From: Ferrovibrio sp.
GTDB taxonomy: Bacteria > Pseudomonadota > Alphaproteobacteria > Ferrovibrionales > Ferrovibrionaceae
Assembly (NCBI RefSeq): GCF_002796975.1
Contig: NZ_PEKV01000002.1
Span: 78,854-142,853, forward strand
Reading direction: 5' to 3'
DNA: 64,000 bases
This document shows positions 26,896 through 35,746 of this stretch, piece by piece; positions within the stretch are counted from its first letter, which is position 1, and every line of letters starts with the position of its first letter. Below the pieces are notes generated by a model. It had not been told where the DNA came from. It made no database searches and was given only the letters and a program-made list of their open reading frames with translations. A program made the translations under genes and the position numbers.

Positions 26896-27021
26896 TCAGC
26901 TTTGCTTCTCTGCCGCCAAGTGGCGCACGAGCGTAGCCAGATCGTAGTGGAAGCGCTCTTCCACGAACAGTCCGACGCGGTTGCCATGGTTTCTTCCGGG
27001 TTTTCGGGCCCGGACGGACAC
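26896..27021 (-). CDS. Possible small ORF upstream of the YCII gene
   Basis: A 41-codon frame starting GTG at 27021. Its last 25 codons (GLFVEERFHYDLATLVRHLA) look like real coding sequence in amino-acid composition, being amphipathic and helical. It ends 13 bases before the YCII start codon. No strong ribosome site was found, and the N-terminal 15 residues are Arg/Gly-rich filler. It may be a micro-protein or a leader peptide. Confidence 0.3.
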   Translation of the reverse strand: MSVRARKPGRNHGNRVGLFVEERFHYDLATLVRHLAAEKQS

Positions 27022-27090
27022 CTTGCCGCCTTGTGACAGCGGGCCGAACCGGGCATGATTTCCGGGTCTTCCGCCCTAGATTGTAAGCTC

Positions 27091-28008
27091 ATGTCGCTGC
27101 TGCCAGAGTCCATCGATGCCGTCGAAGCCCTGCTGAACCGTGGCGACTATGTCGCCGACCGTTCGCTGGCCACCACGCTGTTCCTGGCGCTGAAGATGGG
27201 CCGGCCGCTGTTCCTCGAAGGCGAGGCCGGTGTCGGCAAGACCGAAATTGCCAAGGTGCTGGCCACGACGCTGAACCGCCGGCTGGTGCGCCTGCAATGC
27301 TACGAAGGCCTCGATCTCTCCTCGGCGGTCTACGAGTGGAATTATCCGCGCCAGATGCTGGAAATCCGGCTGGCCGAGGCTGCCGGCAGCGGCGACAAGG
27401 ATAAGCTGGCGCGCGATCTGTTCAGCCCGGAATTCCTCGTCGAACGCCCGCTGCTGCAGGCGCTGAAACCAGATCCGGCCGGGGCACCGGTGCTGCTGAT
27501 CGACGAGCTCGACCGCACAGATGAACCCTTCGAAGCCTATCTGCTGGAAGTGCTGTCCGACTTCCAGATCACCATTCCCGAAATCGGCCCAGTGAAAGCT
27601 GCCGAACCGCCGATCGTAATCATCACCTCCAACCGCACGCGCGAAATCCACGACGCGCTGAAGCGCCGCTGTCTGTATTACTGGGTCGATTATCCCAACG
27701 CCGAACGCGAACTGGCGATTCTGGAGCGCAAGGTGCCGGGCGTGCAGAAGCGGCTGAGCCGCGAAATCGTCGCCTTCGTGCAGCATCTGCGCGAGACCGA
27801 GCTGTTCAAGCTGCCCGGCGTGGCCGAAACCATCGACTGGACTCGCGCGCTCGCCTTCCTCGACAAGGTGAGCCTCGATCCCGAAACGATCGACAATACG
27901 CTGGGCGTCCTGCTGAAGTATCAGGACGATATTGCGAAGATGAAGGGCTCGGAAGCCGCGAATATCCTGCGCCAGGTGCAGCAGGACATGGCCTCGCTCG
28001 GTATCTGA
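27091..28008 (+). CDS. MoxR-type AAA+ ATPase (CoxD-like)
   Basis: A 305-residue AAA+ ATPase. Walker A is GEAGVGKTEIAK at about residues 44-55, Walker B is VLLIDELDRTDEPFEAY, and sensor 1 follows in PIVIITSNRTREIHD. MoxR/CoxD ATPases work with VWA proteins as metal-centre maturation chaperones, in the Cox system for the Mo-Cu site of CO dehydrogenase. The start at 27091 is preferred over 27055 because the family begins MSLLPESID. It opens a five-gene operon in which the genes touch or overlap. Confidence 0.92.
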   Translation: MSLLPESIDAVEALLNRGDYVADRSLATTLFLALKMGRPLFLEGEAGVGKTEIAKVLATTLNRRLVRLQCYEGLDLSSAVYEWNYPRQMLEIRLAEAAGSGDKDKLARDLFSPEFLVERPLLQALKPDPAGAPVLLIDELDRTDEPFEAYLLEVLSDFQITIPEIGPVKAAEPPIVIITSNRTREIHDALKRRCLYYWVDYPNAERELAILERKVPGVQKRLSREIVAFVQHLRETELFKLPGVAETIDWTRALAFLDKVSLDPETIDNTLGVLLKYQDDIAKMKGSEAANILRQVQQDMASLGI

Positions 28009-28009
28009 C

Positions 28010-29251
28010 ATGGTATTGCTGCCCGATCCCACGTCGGGTGAACGCAGCGACGGCGGCGCCTTCGCGACAAATATCGTGCATTTCGTGCGCCTACTGCGCG
28101 CCTCCGGTTTGCGGCTCGGCCCCGGCAAGGCAATGGACGCCGTCCGCGCCGTGGAAGTCGCCGGCATCCGGCGGCGCGAGGATCTTTACTGGACGTTGTT
28201 CTCGGTGCTGGTGAACCGGCGCGATCAGCGCGAATTGTTCGACCAGGCATTTCATATCTTCTGGCGCGATCCGAAAATTCTCGAACGCATGATGAGCCTG
28301 CTGCTGCCACAGGCTGAAGGCACCGCCGAGCCGCGCAAGAACAGCATGTCGCAACGGCTGAAACAGGCCCTGCTGCCCGGTGGCAGTGAAGGCCGGGCCG
28401 GCAACGAGAAAAAAGAGGTCGAGATCGACGCGACGCTGACCTTCTCCGCCGACGAACTGCTGCAGAAAAAAGACTTCGCTGACATGACGGCGGAAGAAAT
28501 GGATCAGGCCAAAGCCGCGATGGCGCGGATCGACTGGCCGTTCCGCCCTGCCCGTACCCGCCGCCTGAAACCTGACGCGCGGGGTCATCGCATCGACCTG
28601 CGCGCCAGCATCCAGGCCAGTCTACGCACCGGTGGCACCATCATTCCGCTGAAGCGCAAGAGCCCTGGCGAGCGCCCGCCGCCGCTGGTGGTGCTGTGCG
28701 ACATCTCCGGCTCGATGAGCCAGTACAGCCGCATGTTCCTGCATTTCATGCACGCACTGAGCAATGACCGCAGCCGCGTGCACAGTTTCCTGTTCGGCAC
28801 GCGTCTGACCAATATCAGCCGCATGCTGCGCCAGCGCGACGTCGACAAAGCCCTGAATGCTGTCAGCGAGCGCGTGCCCGACTGGTCGGGCGGCACCCGC
28901 ATCGGCGCCACGCTGGCGGAGTTCAATCGTCTGTGGTCGCGTCGCGTACTGGGCCAGGGCGCTGTCGTGCTGCTGCTGACTGACGGGCTGGACCGCGAAG
29001 GCGGCGCAGGCCTGCCGCGCGAAATGGAGCGGCTGCACAAATCCTGTCATCGGCTGATCTGGCTCAATCCGCTGCTGCGCTGGGACGGATTCGAGCCGAA
29101 AGCCGCTGGTATCCGCGCCATACTGCCCCATGTTGACGATTTCCGTCCGGTTCACAATCTTAGCTCTATTGCCGACCTCGCCCATGCGCTCAGTCACGAG
29201 AGCGACACAGGCAACCGGCTGAAACTCAATCTCGGGAGACTGGCTGCATGA
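28010..29251 (+). CDS. VWA domain-containing CoxE-like protein
   Basis: A 413-residue protein. The N-terminal half is helical (about residues 20-200), followed by a von Willebrand A domain at about 220-390 with an intact MIDAS: D-I-S-G-S in VVLCDISGSMSQYSRM, the Thr/Asp in VLLLTDGLDREGG. CoxE-type proteins pair with the MoxR ATPase during cofactor insertion. It begins 1 base after the ATPase stop, and its stop overlaps the next start (ATGA). Confidence 0.92.
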   Translation: MVLLPDPTSGERSDGGAFATNIVHFVRLLRASGLRLGPGKAMDAVRAVEVAGIRRREDLYWTLFSVLVNRRDQRELFDQAFHIFWRDPKILERMMSLLLPQAEGTAEPRKNSMSQRLKQALLPGGSEGRAGNEKKEVEIDATLTFSADELLQKKDFADMTAEEMDQAKAAMARIDWPFRPARTRRLKPDARGHRIDLRASIQASLRTGGTIIPLKRKSPGERPPPLVVLCDISGSMSQYSRMFLHFMHALSNDRSRVHSFLFGTRLTNISRMLRQRDVDKALNAVSERVPDWSGGTRIGATLAEFNRLWSRRVLGQGAVVLLLTDGLDREGGAGLPREMERLHKSCHRLIWLNPLLRWDGFEPKAAGIRAILPHVDDFRPVHNLSSIADLAHALSHESDTGNRLKLNLGRLAA

Positions 29252-29589
29252 CCACCGATCCCATGCCTGATGTATCTGCCGATATTCTCGCCACCGCCCT
29301 CGGCTGGAAACTGTCCGGCAAGGGCGTGGCGCTGGCCACTGTCGTCACCACCTGGGGTTCGGCGCCGCGCCCGGTCGGCAGCCAGCTCGCCGTGGATGAT
29401 GAAGGCAAGTTCATCGGCTCGGTCTCTGGCGGCTGCATCGAAGGCGCCGTGGTGACCGAAGCGCTGGATGCGATTGCCGACGGCAAGCCGCGGATGCTGG
29501 ATTTCGGCGTCTCTGACGCGCAGGCCTGGGAAGTCGGGCTGGCCTGCGGCGGCAAGATCCAGGTTTATGTCGAACGGCTCGATTCATGA
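29248..29589 (+). CDS. XdhC-family N-terminal module
   Basis: A 113-residue protein equal to the N-terminal XdhC/CoxI domain: ATVVTTWGSAPRPVGSQLAV, then SGGCIEGAVVTEALD, then a Cys at GLACGGKIQVYVE. These Cys-containing segments bind or hand over the molybdenum cofactor and help its sulfuration. The usual XdhC has this fused to a Rossmann domain; here the second half is the next gene, overlapping by 4 bases. It could be a natural split and not a mutation, since both halves have intact starts and ends. Confidence 0.9.
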   Translation: MTTDPMPDVSADILATALGWKLSGKGVALATVVTTWGSAPRPVGSQLAVDDEGKFIGSVSGGCIEGAVVTEALDAIADGKPRMLDFGVSDAQAWEVGLACGGKIQVYVERLDS

Positions 29590-30305
29590 AGCGTGAGATT
29601 CTCGAACAGCTGCAGGCCGACCGCGCCGAGAAGCGTCCGGTGGTGCTGGCCACCTTTCTCAGGACCGGTGAGCAACGCCTGCTCTATCTGGTCGGCAAGA
29701 AGGGCTTGAAAGACCTCGATCCGCGGATCGGCGAAACGGCACGCGCCGCGCTGATCGAAGACAAGCCGCGCACGGTGGAAACCGAACAGGGCCCCCTCTT
29801 CCTCAATGTATTCAATCCGCCGCTGCGGCTGATCCTGGTCGGCGCCGTGCATATCGCCCAGGCGCTGGTGCCGATGGCGCAGCTGGCCGGCTACGAAGTG
29901 ATCGTGATCGATCCGCGCAGTGCCTTCGGTTCGGTCGAGCGCTTCCCCGGCGTGCAGCTGTCGAACGACTGGCCCGACGAAGCGATGGAAAAGCTGCGGC
30001 CCGATCTGCGCACGGCACTGGTGACGCTGACGCATGATCCCAAGATCGACGATCCGGCGCTGATCTCGGGCCTGAGATCCGACGTCTTCTACATCGGCGC
30101 GCTGGGCAGCAAAAAGACGCACGCCTCGCGGATCGAGCGGCTGACCGCAGCCGGCTTCGGGGCGGATGACTTCGCCCGCATCCATGGCCCGGTGGGCCTG
30201 AGTATCGGCGCCAAGTCGCCGGCTGAGATTTCCATCTCCATCCTGGCGCAGATGACGGCGGCGTTACGCCAGCCGGCGGCGTCGGCGACTTCGGCAGCAG
30301 CCTGA
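29586..30305 (+). CDS. XdhC-family Rossmann module
   Basis: A 239-residue protein. An N-terminal 75-residue segment (KRPVVLATFLRTGEQRLLYL) precedes the XdhC C-terminal Rossmann-type domain: LRLILVGAVHIAQALVPMAQ, then VIVIDPRSAFGSVERFPG, with a late TLTHDPKIDDPAL and GALGSKKTHASRIERL. This is the second half of XdhC/CoxI, which delivers Moco to hydroxylases such as xanthine dehydrogenase or CO dehydrogenase. The start overlaps the preceding gene (ATGA) and its stop overlaps the next gene (TGATG). Confidence 0.9.
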   Translation: MKREILEQLQADRAEKRPVVLATFLRTGEQRLLYLVGKKGLKDLDPRIGETARAALIEDKPRTVETEQGPLFLNVFNPPLRLILVGAVHIAQALVPMAQLAGYEVIVIDPRSAFGSVERFPGVQLSNDWPDEAMEKLRPDLRTALVTLTHDPKIDDPALISGLRSDVFYIGALGSKKTHASRIERLTAAGFGADDFARIHGPVGLSIGAKSPAEISISILAQMTAALRQPAASATSAAA

Positions 30306-31948
30306 TGTTCTTCGGTCCGGTGCCGGTGCGCGATGCTGCAGGCGGCATCCTTGGCCACAGCCTGTCGGCCGGTAGCGAACGCTTCCGCAAGGGCCGCCGG
30401 CTCAGCGCCGACGATGCGGCAGCGCTGGAAAAAGCCGGTCACGCGACAGTTTATATCGCGCGTCTGGAAGACGGCGACATCGCCGAGGATGAAGCCGCAC
30501 ATCGCATTGCCGTCGCCCTGACCGGGTCGCACGCCCGCACCGCTGCGGCCTTCACCGGTCGCGCCAATCTCTATGCCGAAACCGCAGGTCTCGTGCGCAT
30601 CGATACCGCGCGACTGGATGAGGTCAACGAGATTGACGAAGCCGTCACCGTTGCCACGCTCGACGATTATGAGCCGGTCGAGGCCGGGCAGATGCTGGCC
30701 ACCGTCAAGGTGATCCCTTTCGCCGCGCCGCGCCAGGCGATCGAACGCGGAGAGCAACTGCTGCGCGGCCATGCCCCGCTGGTGCAGGTGATGCCGTTCA
30801 CGCCGCGCGAGGTCGGCCTGGTTCTGACCCGCGTCGCCAATACCAAAGACAGCGTGCTGGAAAAGACCGAGCAGGCCGTGGCTCAGCGTCTGGCGCAGTT
30901 CGGCAGCCGCATCAGAATGCAGCGCATCGTTCAGCATGAAGAAGCCGAGGTCGCCAAGGCCATCGCCGAGTTGAAGGCCGGCGGCTGTGCGCCGATCTTC
31001 GTCTTCGGTGCCTCCGCCACGGTAGATCGTAAGGACGTGGTGCCGGCAGGCCTGACGCGGGCTGGCGGTGAGGTGCTGCATTTCGGCATGCCGGTCGATC
31101 CGGGTAACCTGCTGATGCTCGGCCGCCACGATGACGTCTCGGTGATTGGCGTGCCCGGCTGCGCGCGTTCACCTAAACTGAACGGCTTCGACTGGGTGCT
31201 GCAACGGCTGTGCGCCGGCGTACCGATCGCGCGGCGCGACATCATGCGGATGGGCGGCGGCGGTCTGCTGAAGGAAATCCCGAGCCGGCCCATGCTCCGC
31301 GATCAGGGGCCACGCACCGGCAGCGACAGCACGGCTACACCTGCCCCGCGACGGCCGAAAGTTGCCGCGTTGATCCTCGCTGCCGGCCTCTCCAGCCGGT
31401 TCGGCGACGGACACAAGCTGCTCGCCGGTCTCGATGGCAAGCCGGTGCTGCGCCACGTCGTGGAGCATGCGCAGGCGTCGTCGGCCAGCCCGATCCTGCT
31501 GGTGACGGGACATCGCGCCGATGAAGTCCGCGCTGCTGCCGGAGCTGACGTGACGGTGGTGCACAATCCGTCCTACGCCGAAGGTCTGGCCAGTTCGCTG
31601 CGCGCAGGCTTAAGCGCGCTGCCGCAGGGACTGGATGGCGTGATCGTCTGTCTGGGTGATATGCCGGACGTTTCAACTGCAACTTTTGAGGCACTCATCG
31701 CTGCTTTCAACCCGGTAGAAGGCCGGGCGATCTGCCTGCCGGTGATTGGCGGCAAACGCGGCAATCCGACGCTCTGGGGCCTGCAATTCCTGCCTGACCT
31801 GATACGTCTGGAAGGCGACAGCGGAGCACGTAGCCTGTTTGGGTCGCATGCGGAATGGATTTGCGAGGTGCCGGTGAATGATCCGGGCATCCTGCATGAC
31901 TACGATACCCCAGCCGCACTGGCTGCCCGAGGGGTTACCAAGTCTTAA
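30305..31948 (+). CDS. Molybdopterin-binding / Moco nucleotidyltransferase fusion (MocA-like)
   Basis: A 547-residue two-domain protein. The first about 330 residues are a MoaB/MogA-type molybdopterin-binding region (VFGASATVDRKDVVPAGLTR, then HFGMPVDPGNLLMLG). The last about 195 residues are a MobA-type NTP transferase with AALILAAGLSSRFGDGHKLL and a GDMPD metal site. It would activate Moco with a nucleotide (CMP in MocA) for hydroxylases of the xanthine oxidase class. Last gene of the operon. The bases just after it show two similar 12-mers (CCWWGGCATTAA at 31957 and 31986). Confidence 0.9.
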   Translation: MFFGPVPVRDAAGGILGHSLSAGSERFRKGRRLSADDAAALEKAGHATVYIARLEDGDIAEDEAAHRIAVALTGSHARTAAAFTGRANLYAETAGLVRIDTARLDEVNEIDEAVTVATLDDYEPVEAGQMLATVKVIPFAAPRQAIERGEQLLRGHAPLVQVMPFTPREVGLVLTRVANTKDSVLEKTEQAVAQRLAQFGSRIRMQRIVQHEEAEVAKAIAELKAGGCAPIFVFGASATVDRKDVVPAGLTRAGGEVLHFGMPVDPGNLLMLGRHDDVSVIGVPGCARSPKLNGFDWVLQRLCAGVPIARRDIMRMGGGGLLKEIPSRPMLRDQGPRTGSDSTATPAPRRPKVAALILAAGLSSRFGDGHKLLAGLDGKPVLRHVVEHAQASSASPILLVTGHRADEVRAAAGADVTVVHNPSYAEGLASSLRAGLSALPQGLDGVIVCLGDMPDVSTATFEALIAAFNPVEGRAICLPVIGGKRGNPTLWGLQFLPDLIRLEGDSGARSLFGSHAEWICEVPVNDPGILHDYDTPAALAARGVTKS

Positions 31949-31956
31949 CCGCAAGT

Positions 31957-31997
31957 CCTTGGCATTAAGTGAATATTATCCACAGCCAAGGCATTAA
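31957..31997 (+). repeat. Pair of CCWWGGCATTAA boxes
   Basis: CCTTGGCATTAA at 31957-31968 and CCAAGGCATTAA at 31986-31997 are spaced 29 bases apart, in the 165 bases before the EAL-like gene. They may be promoter-proximal protein sites. No known box matches. Confidence 0.3.
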
Positions 31998-32113
31998 CTA
32001 TGTCATCCGGCTTTTTCCCGCGAGAGGAATTTGCCATAGTGCCGCAGGGGACAGGCTAGATTGGCTGTTTGTCGCCCTCTCCACGACCGTTACCGGAGAA
32101 AGCGACCTTTTCT

Positions 32114-33358
32114 ATGAGTGAGGCTGTACAGAACCAATCGTCCGATGACGAGAAGATGTTCACCGACTTTGACCGCCTTGCGCGCGGCAAGATTTTCGGT
32201 GGGCGCCTCGCTTCGGTGATTCAGTTCGTTAATCCGAAGACTTTTGAGCGTAATCGCGAAAGCTACAACATCGTTGTGCATTCGATGCGTTCGCTGATGT
32301 CGAAATACGAAGGCACGTTCTACACGCTGCACGACTATTCGATTGTGATGTTCATCCGGCTCTCCGAGCGCTTCTTCGACCAGACCTTCGAAAAGCTGGT
32401 ACTCGAGATCGACGACATCCTCACCCGCAACAACGTCGCTATCGGCCTGACTCCCGAAGAGGCCGAGAACGCCGTTCGCTGGTACCGCTTCGACAGCCAG
32501 TTCGAAGACCTGCAGGAACTGATGGACGGGTTCCAGCAGCGCTTCCGCGTCTTCTCCGAGCGCCGCAAGCGCCTGCTCGCCAAGGCCGGCACCGCCGCCG
32601 CCACCGGCGACGGCACGCCGCTGACGCCTGGCGCGCTGCAGCAGATCGACGACATCCTGAAGAAGGCTGACGTCTCGACCTTCATGAAGCGTCAGCCGGT
32701 GACGCTGTGCTTCGGCAACCAGCCGCCGAAGCCGATCTTCCAGGAGATCTTCGTCGGCGTGAACGAACTGCGCCAGGCGATTGCGCCGACCGTGAATCTT
32801 CGCGGTGCCCGTTCGCTGTTCCACCATCTCACCCGCACGCTGGATACCCGCGTGTTCCGCGCACTTCTCGACGGCTTCGTCACCCGCAACAGCGGCCCGT
32901 TCAGCATCAACCTGAACGTCAGCACGATCCTGAGCGACACCTTCCGCGATTTCGACAGCCGCATCGGCAATATCGTGAAGAAGGAGCAGGTCATCATTGA
33001 ATTGCAGCGCTACGACGTATTCTGGGATTACAACGAATACCTGCTGGCCTGCGAATTCCTGCATAACTCCGGCTATCGCATCCTGATCGACGGCATCACG
33101 CCCGATCTGCTGCAGCTGTTCGGCCGCAAGGAACTGAAGGCCGACTTCGTGAAGCTGTTCTACTTCAAGGATCGCCACGAAGACTGGATCGACAAGGAAC
33201 TGGCAAGCAGGATCGCCGAGGCCGACGCCAATCGCGTGATCATGGCACGCTGCGAGACTGAAGAGGCGCTGAAGGCTGGCTTGGCCGGCGGCATCCGTCT
33301 GTTCCAGGGCTGGCATATCGACAACATGATCCGCGCCTCGCGCGAAGTCGTGAACTAA
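32114..33358 (+). CDS. Degenerate EAL-like domain protein
   Basis: A 414-residue cytosolic protein. The start at 32114 is chosen over 32069 because the N-terminus MSEAVQNQSSDDEKMFTDF is plausible and the upstream residues are not. Residues about 25-170 are a helical region of unknown family. Residues about 200-410 follow the EAL-barrel order: GVNELRQAIAPTVNLRG, then SINLNVSTILSDTFRDF (the INLS-like strand), then VIIELQRYD in place of ExxE, then YRILIDGITPDLLQLFG in place of the DDFGxG loop. The catalytic EAL and metal residues are missing, so it is likely a binding or regulatory protein. Followed after 71 bases by a small co-oriented gene. Confidence 0.75.
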   Translation: MSEAVQNQSSDDEKMFTDFDRLARGKIFGGRLASVIQFVNPKTFERNRESYNIVVHSMRSLMSKYEGTFYTLHDYSIVMFIRLSERFFDQTFEKLVLEIDDILTRNNVAIGLTPEEAENAVRWYRFDSQFEDLQELMDGFQQRFRVFSERRKRLLAKAGTAAATGDGTPLTPGALQQIDDILKKADVSTFMKRQPVTLCFGNQPPKPIFQEIFVGVNELRQAIAPTVNLRGARSLFHHLTRTLDTRVFRALLDGFVTRNSGPFSINLNVSTILSDTFRDFDSRIGNIVKKEQVIIELQRYDVFWDYNEYLLACEFLHNSGYRILIDGITPDLLQLFGRKELKADFVKLFYFKDRHEDWIDKELASRIAEADANRVIMARCETEEALKAGLAGGIRLFQGWHIDNMIRASREVVN

Positions 33359-33429
33359 CGCCGGCGCTGGCGCGTTCGGCCACACCCTGATCTGGCAATA
33401 ACCTGACCGTAACAGCAGGATTGAGTATC

Positions 33430-33867
33430 ATGTGGAACCGTTCCAGCCAGCGACCCAACCAGACCGAGAACCAGCCGACGGAAGTCCGCGCTGGCGGTAA
33501 CGGCAGCGGCGCACGCAAGCAACTGACGCCCAAGGATAACGAGCGGGTCGAGAAGATCCTGGCGAGCATCGCCATCGACACCTCGCAGACTTTCAATGCG
33601 ATGCTGGATTCGCTTATGGGCGAGCGCCCGGTCACCCACCACGAAAGCAACCAGACGCGCGATTTCATCGTCGCGGTGTTCGACGAGATCCGCCTGGAAA
33701 GCAATCGCGACGCCGTGATCCTCGCCCGCAAATTTGCCGATATGTGCATGCGGGCCGCCGACCAACTCAACGACAACCACCAGCGCACCGTCGCCCGCTG
33801 CGTGTCAGAACTGTTCGAGCAGTTCGCTGCCAAGCTCGATCATCGCGAGCCGGCCAACTCCAACTGA
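33430..33867 (+). CDS. Small hypothetical partner of the EAL-like gene
   Basis: A 145-residue protein. The ATG at 33430 has AGGA upstream, while the frame could also start with TTG three codons earlier. The first 40 residues are polar and probably disordered, followed by a helical domain (ERVEKILASIAIDTSQTFNA, then FIVAVFDEIRLESNRDAVIL). No known family. It follows the EAL-like gene in the same direction and is likely co-transcribed. Convergent with the gene at 33891. Confidence 0.65.
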   Translation: MWNRSSQRPNQTENQPTEVRAGGNGSGARKQLTPKDNERVEKILASIAIDTSQTFNAMLDSLMGERPVTHHESNQTRDFIVAVFDEIRLESNRDAVILARKFADMCMRAADQLNDNHQRTVARCVSELFEQFAAKLDHREPANSN

Positions 33868-33890
33868 GTGTCTATTGACTGACGCGCCGC

Positions 33891-34664
33891 TCAGTTAAGT
33901 GGGCGGTGCTGTTCCAGTTCGGACAGGAAGTTCCCGACGATGCGGGCGGGATCCTCGCCGGTCGCACTCTGGAACAGCGCAGCATCTTCGGATGACAGAT
34001 GTACCAGCGGGCGGATCAGCCCGTCGAAGAACAGATAGAATTCGCGATTGCCGAACGGCAGCGCCTGCCCCTCGAAGGGCCGCTCGATATAGACATTCGA
34101 CGACAGCCCCACGGCGGTGGGATCGTGCTGCATCACCTTCATCACCCAGTCGCGCCGCGTTTCAAAAACGCGGAAGGCGCGGATCACGCGGGCAACGACC
34201 TTGAAATAGAGTTGCTTGGCGCGCGGGTCGGCGTAGAAGCTGGCCCAGTCCAGGTTGCCGCCGGCGGTGCTGCGGATTTCCTCGGCTACGGTAGCGGCCT
34301 CATCCGCCATGACATCGACCTCGTCGCCGAACAGCGAGCGGACAAAGAAGAAGTAGTTGCCGATCAGTCGGCGATCCAGCTTCTCCTCGCTGAACAGCGG
34401 ATCGAGCGGATGCACCAGCAGGCGGCCGAAAGCATTCACGCGGGCGCCGCGGCGGGCGTCTTCCTCGACCACCTTCATCAGGCTGTCGTAGGACGCCCGG
34501 TAGTAATGGTCGTAATCCGAGGCCGTCTTCATCGCCTCGACCAGCTGGCGCAGCATGTCGGTGCTGAATGGCGCCTTGCGTGCCTCGGCCTCCGCTCCCT
34601 GCACCAGTGCATCGAGCAGCTTGTTGGCCATCTGGCGCAGAAAGTCGGGGCCGCGGGTGATCAT
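33891..34664 (-). CDS. Hypothetical helical protein
   Basis: A 257-residue protein with no motif I can name. It is rich in aromatic and charged residues and predicted mostly helical (SDYDHYYRASYDSLMKVVEE, VVARVIRAFRVFETRRDWVM). No signal peptide or clear membrane segment. Codon use matches the neighbours, so it is a credible gene. The 195 bases between it and purU hold the divergent promoters. Convergent with the 33430 gene. Confidence 0.65.
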   Translation of the reverse strand: MITRGPDFLRQMANKLLDALVQGAEAEARKAPFSTDMLRQLVEAMKTASDYDHYYRASYDSLMKVVEEDARRGARVNAFGRLLVHPLDPLFSEEKLDRRLIGNYFFFVRSLFGDEVDVMADEAATVAEEIRSTAGGNLDWASFYADPRAKQLYFKVVARVIRAFRVFETRRDWVMKVMQHDPTAVGLSSNVYIERPFEGQALPFGNREFYLFFDGLIRPLVHLSSEDAALFQSATGEDPARIVGNFLSELEQHRPLN

Positions 34665-34859
34665 GTCTCTGGAGCCGAATCCGTTCCGTTTGGGTGCAGC
34701 TTAATCAAGCGCCACAGCCGAAGCGAGCATCTTGTTTGGGAGGAAACCGCCGCATTGCCCATCCTTTTTTAACCCTGCGGTTGCGACTCTGCGCCTGCAA
34801 GGGTACTGTCGCGCCGCCTTCCGGCGTGATTGTTGGTTTTCTGATCGCATTGCCTTCCC

Positions 34860-35726
34860 ATGAGCCTGATCCTCACACTGTCCTGCCAAGACCGCCCCGG
34901 TATCGTTGCTGCGGTCTCCGGTTTCCTCGCGACCCATCGCTTTAACATTCGCGATTCCGCCCAGTTCGGCGATGGCGAAACCGGCCTGTTCTTCATGCGC
35001 GTCAGCGTCGAGGACCTCGATAGCGGACCTGATGGCAGCGGCCGGCCTCTGGAGCAGATCCGCGCTGCCTTTGCGTCGGTTGTCGCTCCCTTCGACATGA
35101 CCTGGGAAATCCACGACGAGCGTGAAAAGCCTCGTGTGCTGATCCTGGTCTCGAAATTCGGACACTGCCTGAACGACCTGCTCTACCGCTATTCGATCGG
35201 TGCCCTGCCGGTCGAAATTCCCGCTGTCGTCTCCAATCATCGCGACTGGTACCAGCGCGCCGCCAATCACGACATCCCCTTCCATCACTGGCCGGTGACG
35301 GCAGAGAGCAAGGCGCGGCAGGAAAAGATGCTGCGCGATCTCATCGATCAGGAGAAGATCGACCTGATCGTGCTCGCCCGCTACATGCAGGTGCTGTCAC
35401 CCGATCTGTGCCGCGACTATTCCGGCCGGATCATCAACATCCATCATTCCTTCCTGCCCAGCTTCAAGGGCGCAAATCCGTATAAGCAGGCCCATGCCCG
35501 CGGCGTGAAGCTGATCGGGGCGACCGCGCATTATGTGACCGCCGATCTGGACGAAGGCCCGATCATCGAGCAGGAGGTCGCGCGCGTCGACCATGGCTCC
35601 TCGCCGGAGCAACTGGCCGCGACGGGACGCGACATCGAGAGCCTGGTGCTGGCCCGCGCGGTGAAATACCACGTCGAGCATCGCATCTTCCCGAACGGCA
35701 ACAAGACGGTTGTGTTCCGCGGCTGA
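34860..35726 (+). CDS. purU: Formyltetrahydrofolate deformylase
   Basis: A 288-residue PurU: it hydrolyses 10-formyl-tetrahydrofolate to tetrahydrofolate and formate. An ACT domain spans about residues 1-80 (SLILTLSCQDRPGIVAAVSG). The formyltransferase-like domain follows with PRVLILVSKFGHCLNDLLYR, the catalytic Asn-His in INIHHSFLPSFKGANPY, and the later His-Asp in GATAHYVTADLDEGPIIE. Full length with no partner gene next to it. The N-terminal ACT domain rules out a purN-type transformylase. Confidence 0.94.
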   Translation: MSLILTLSCQDRPGIVAAVSGFLATHRFNIRDSAQFGDGETGLFFMRVSVEDLDSGPDGSGRPLEQIRAAFASVVAPFDMTWEIHDEREKPRVLILVSKFGHCLNDLLYRYSIGALPVEIPAVVSNHRDWYQRAANHDIPFHHWPVTAESKARQEKMLRDLIDQEKIDLIVLARYMQVLSPDLCRDYSGRIINIHHSFLPSFKGANPYKQAHARGVKLIGATAHYVTADLDEGPIIEQEVARVDHGSSPEQLAATGRDIESLVLARAVKYHVEHRIFPNGNKTVVFRG

Positions 35727-35746
35727 CCGCGGCTTAGGCGGCGCGG

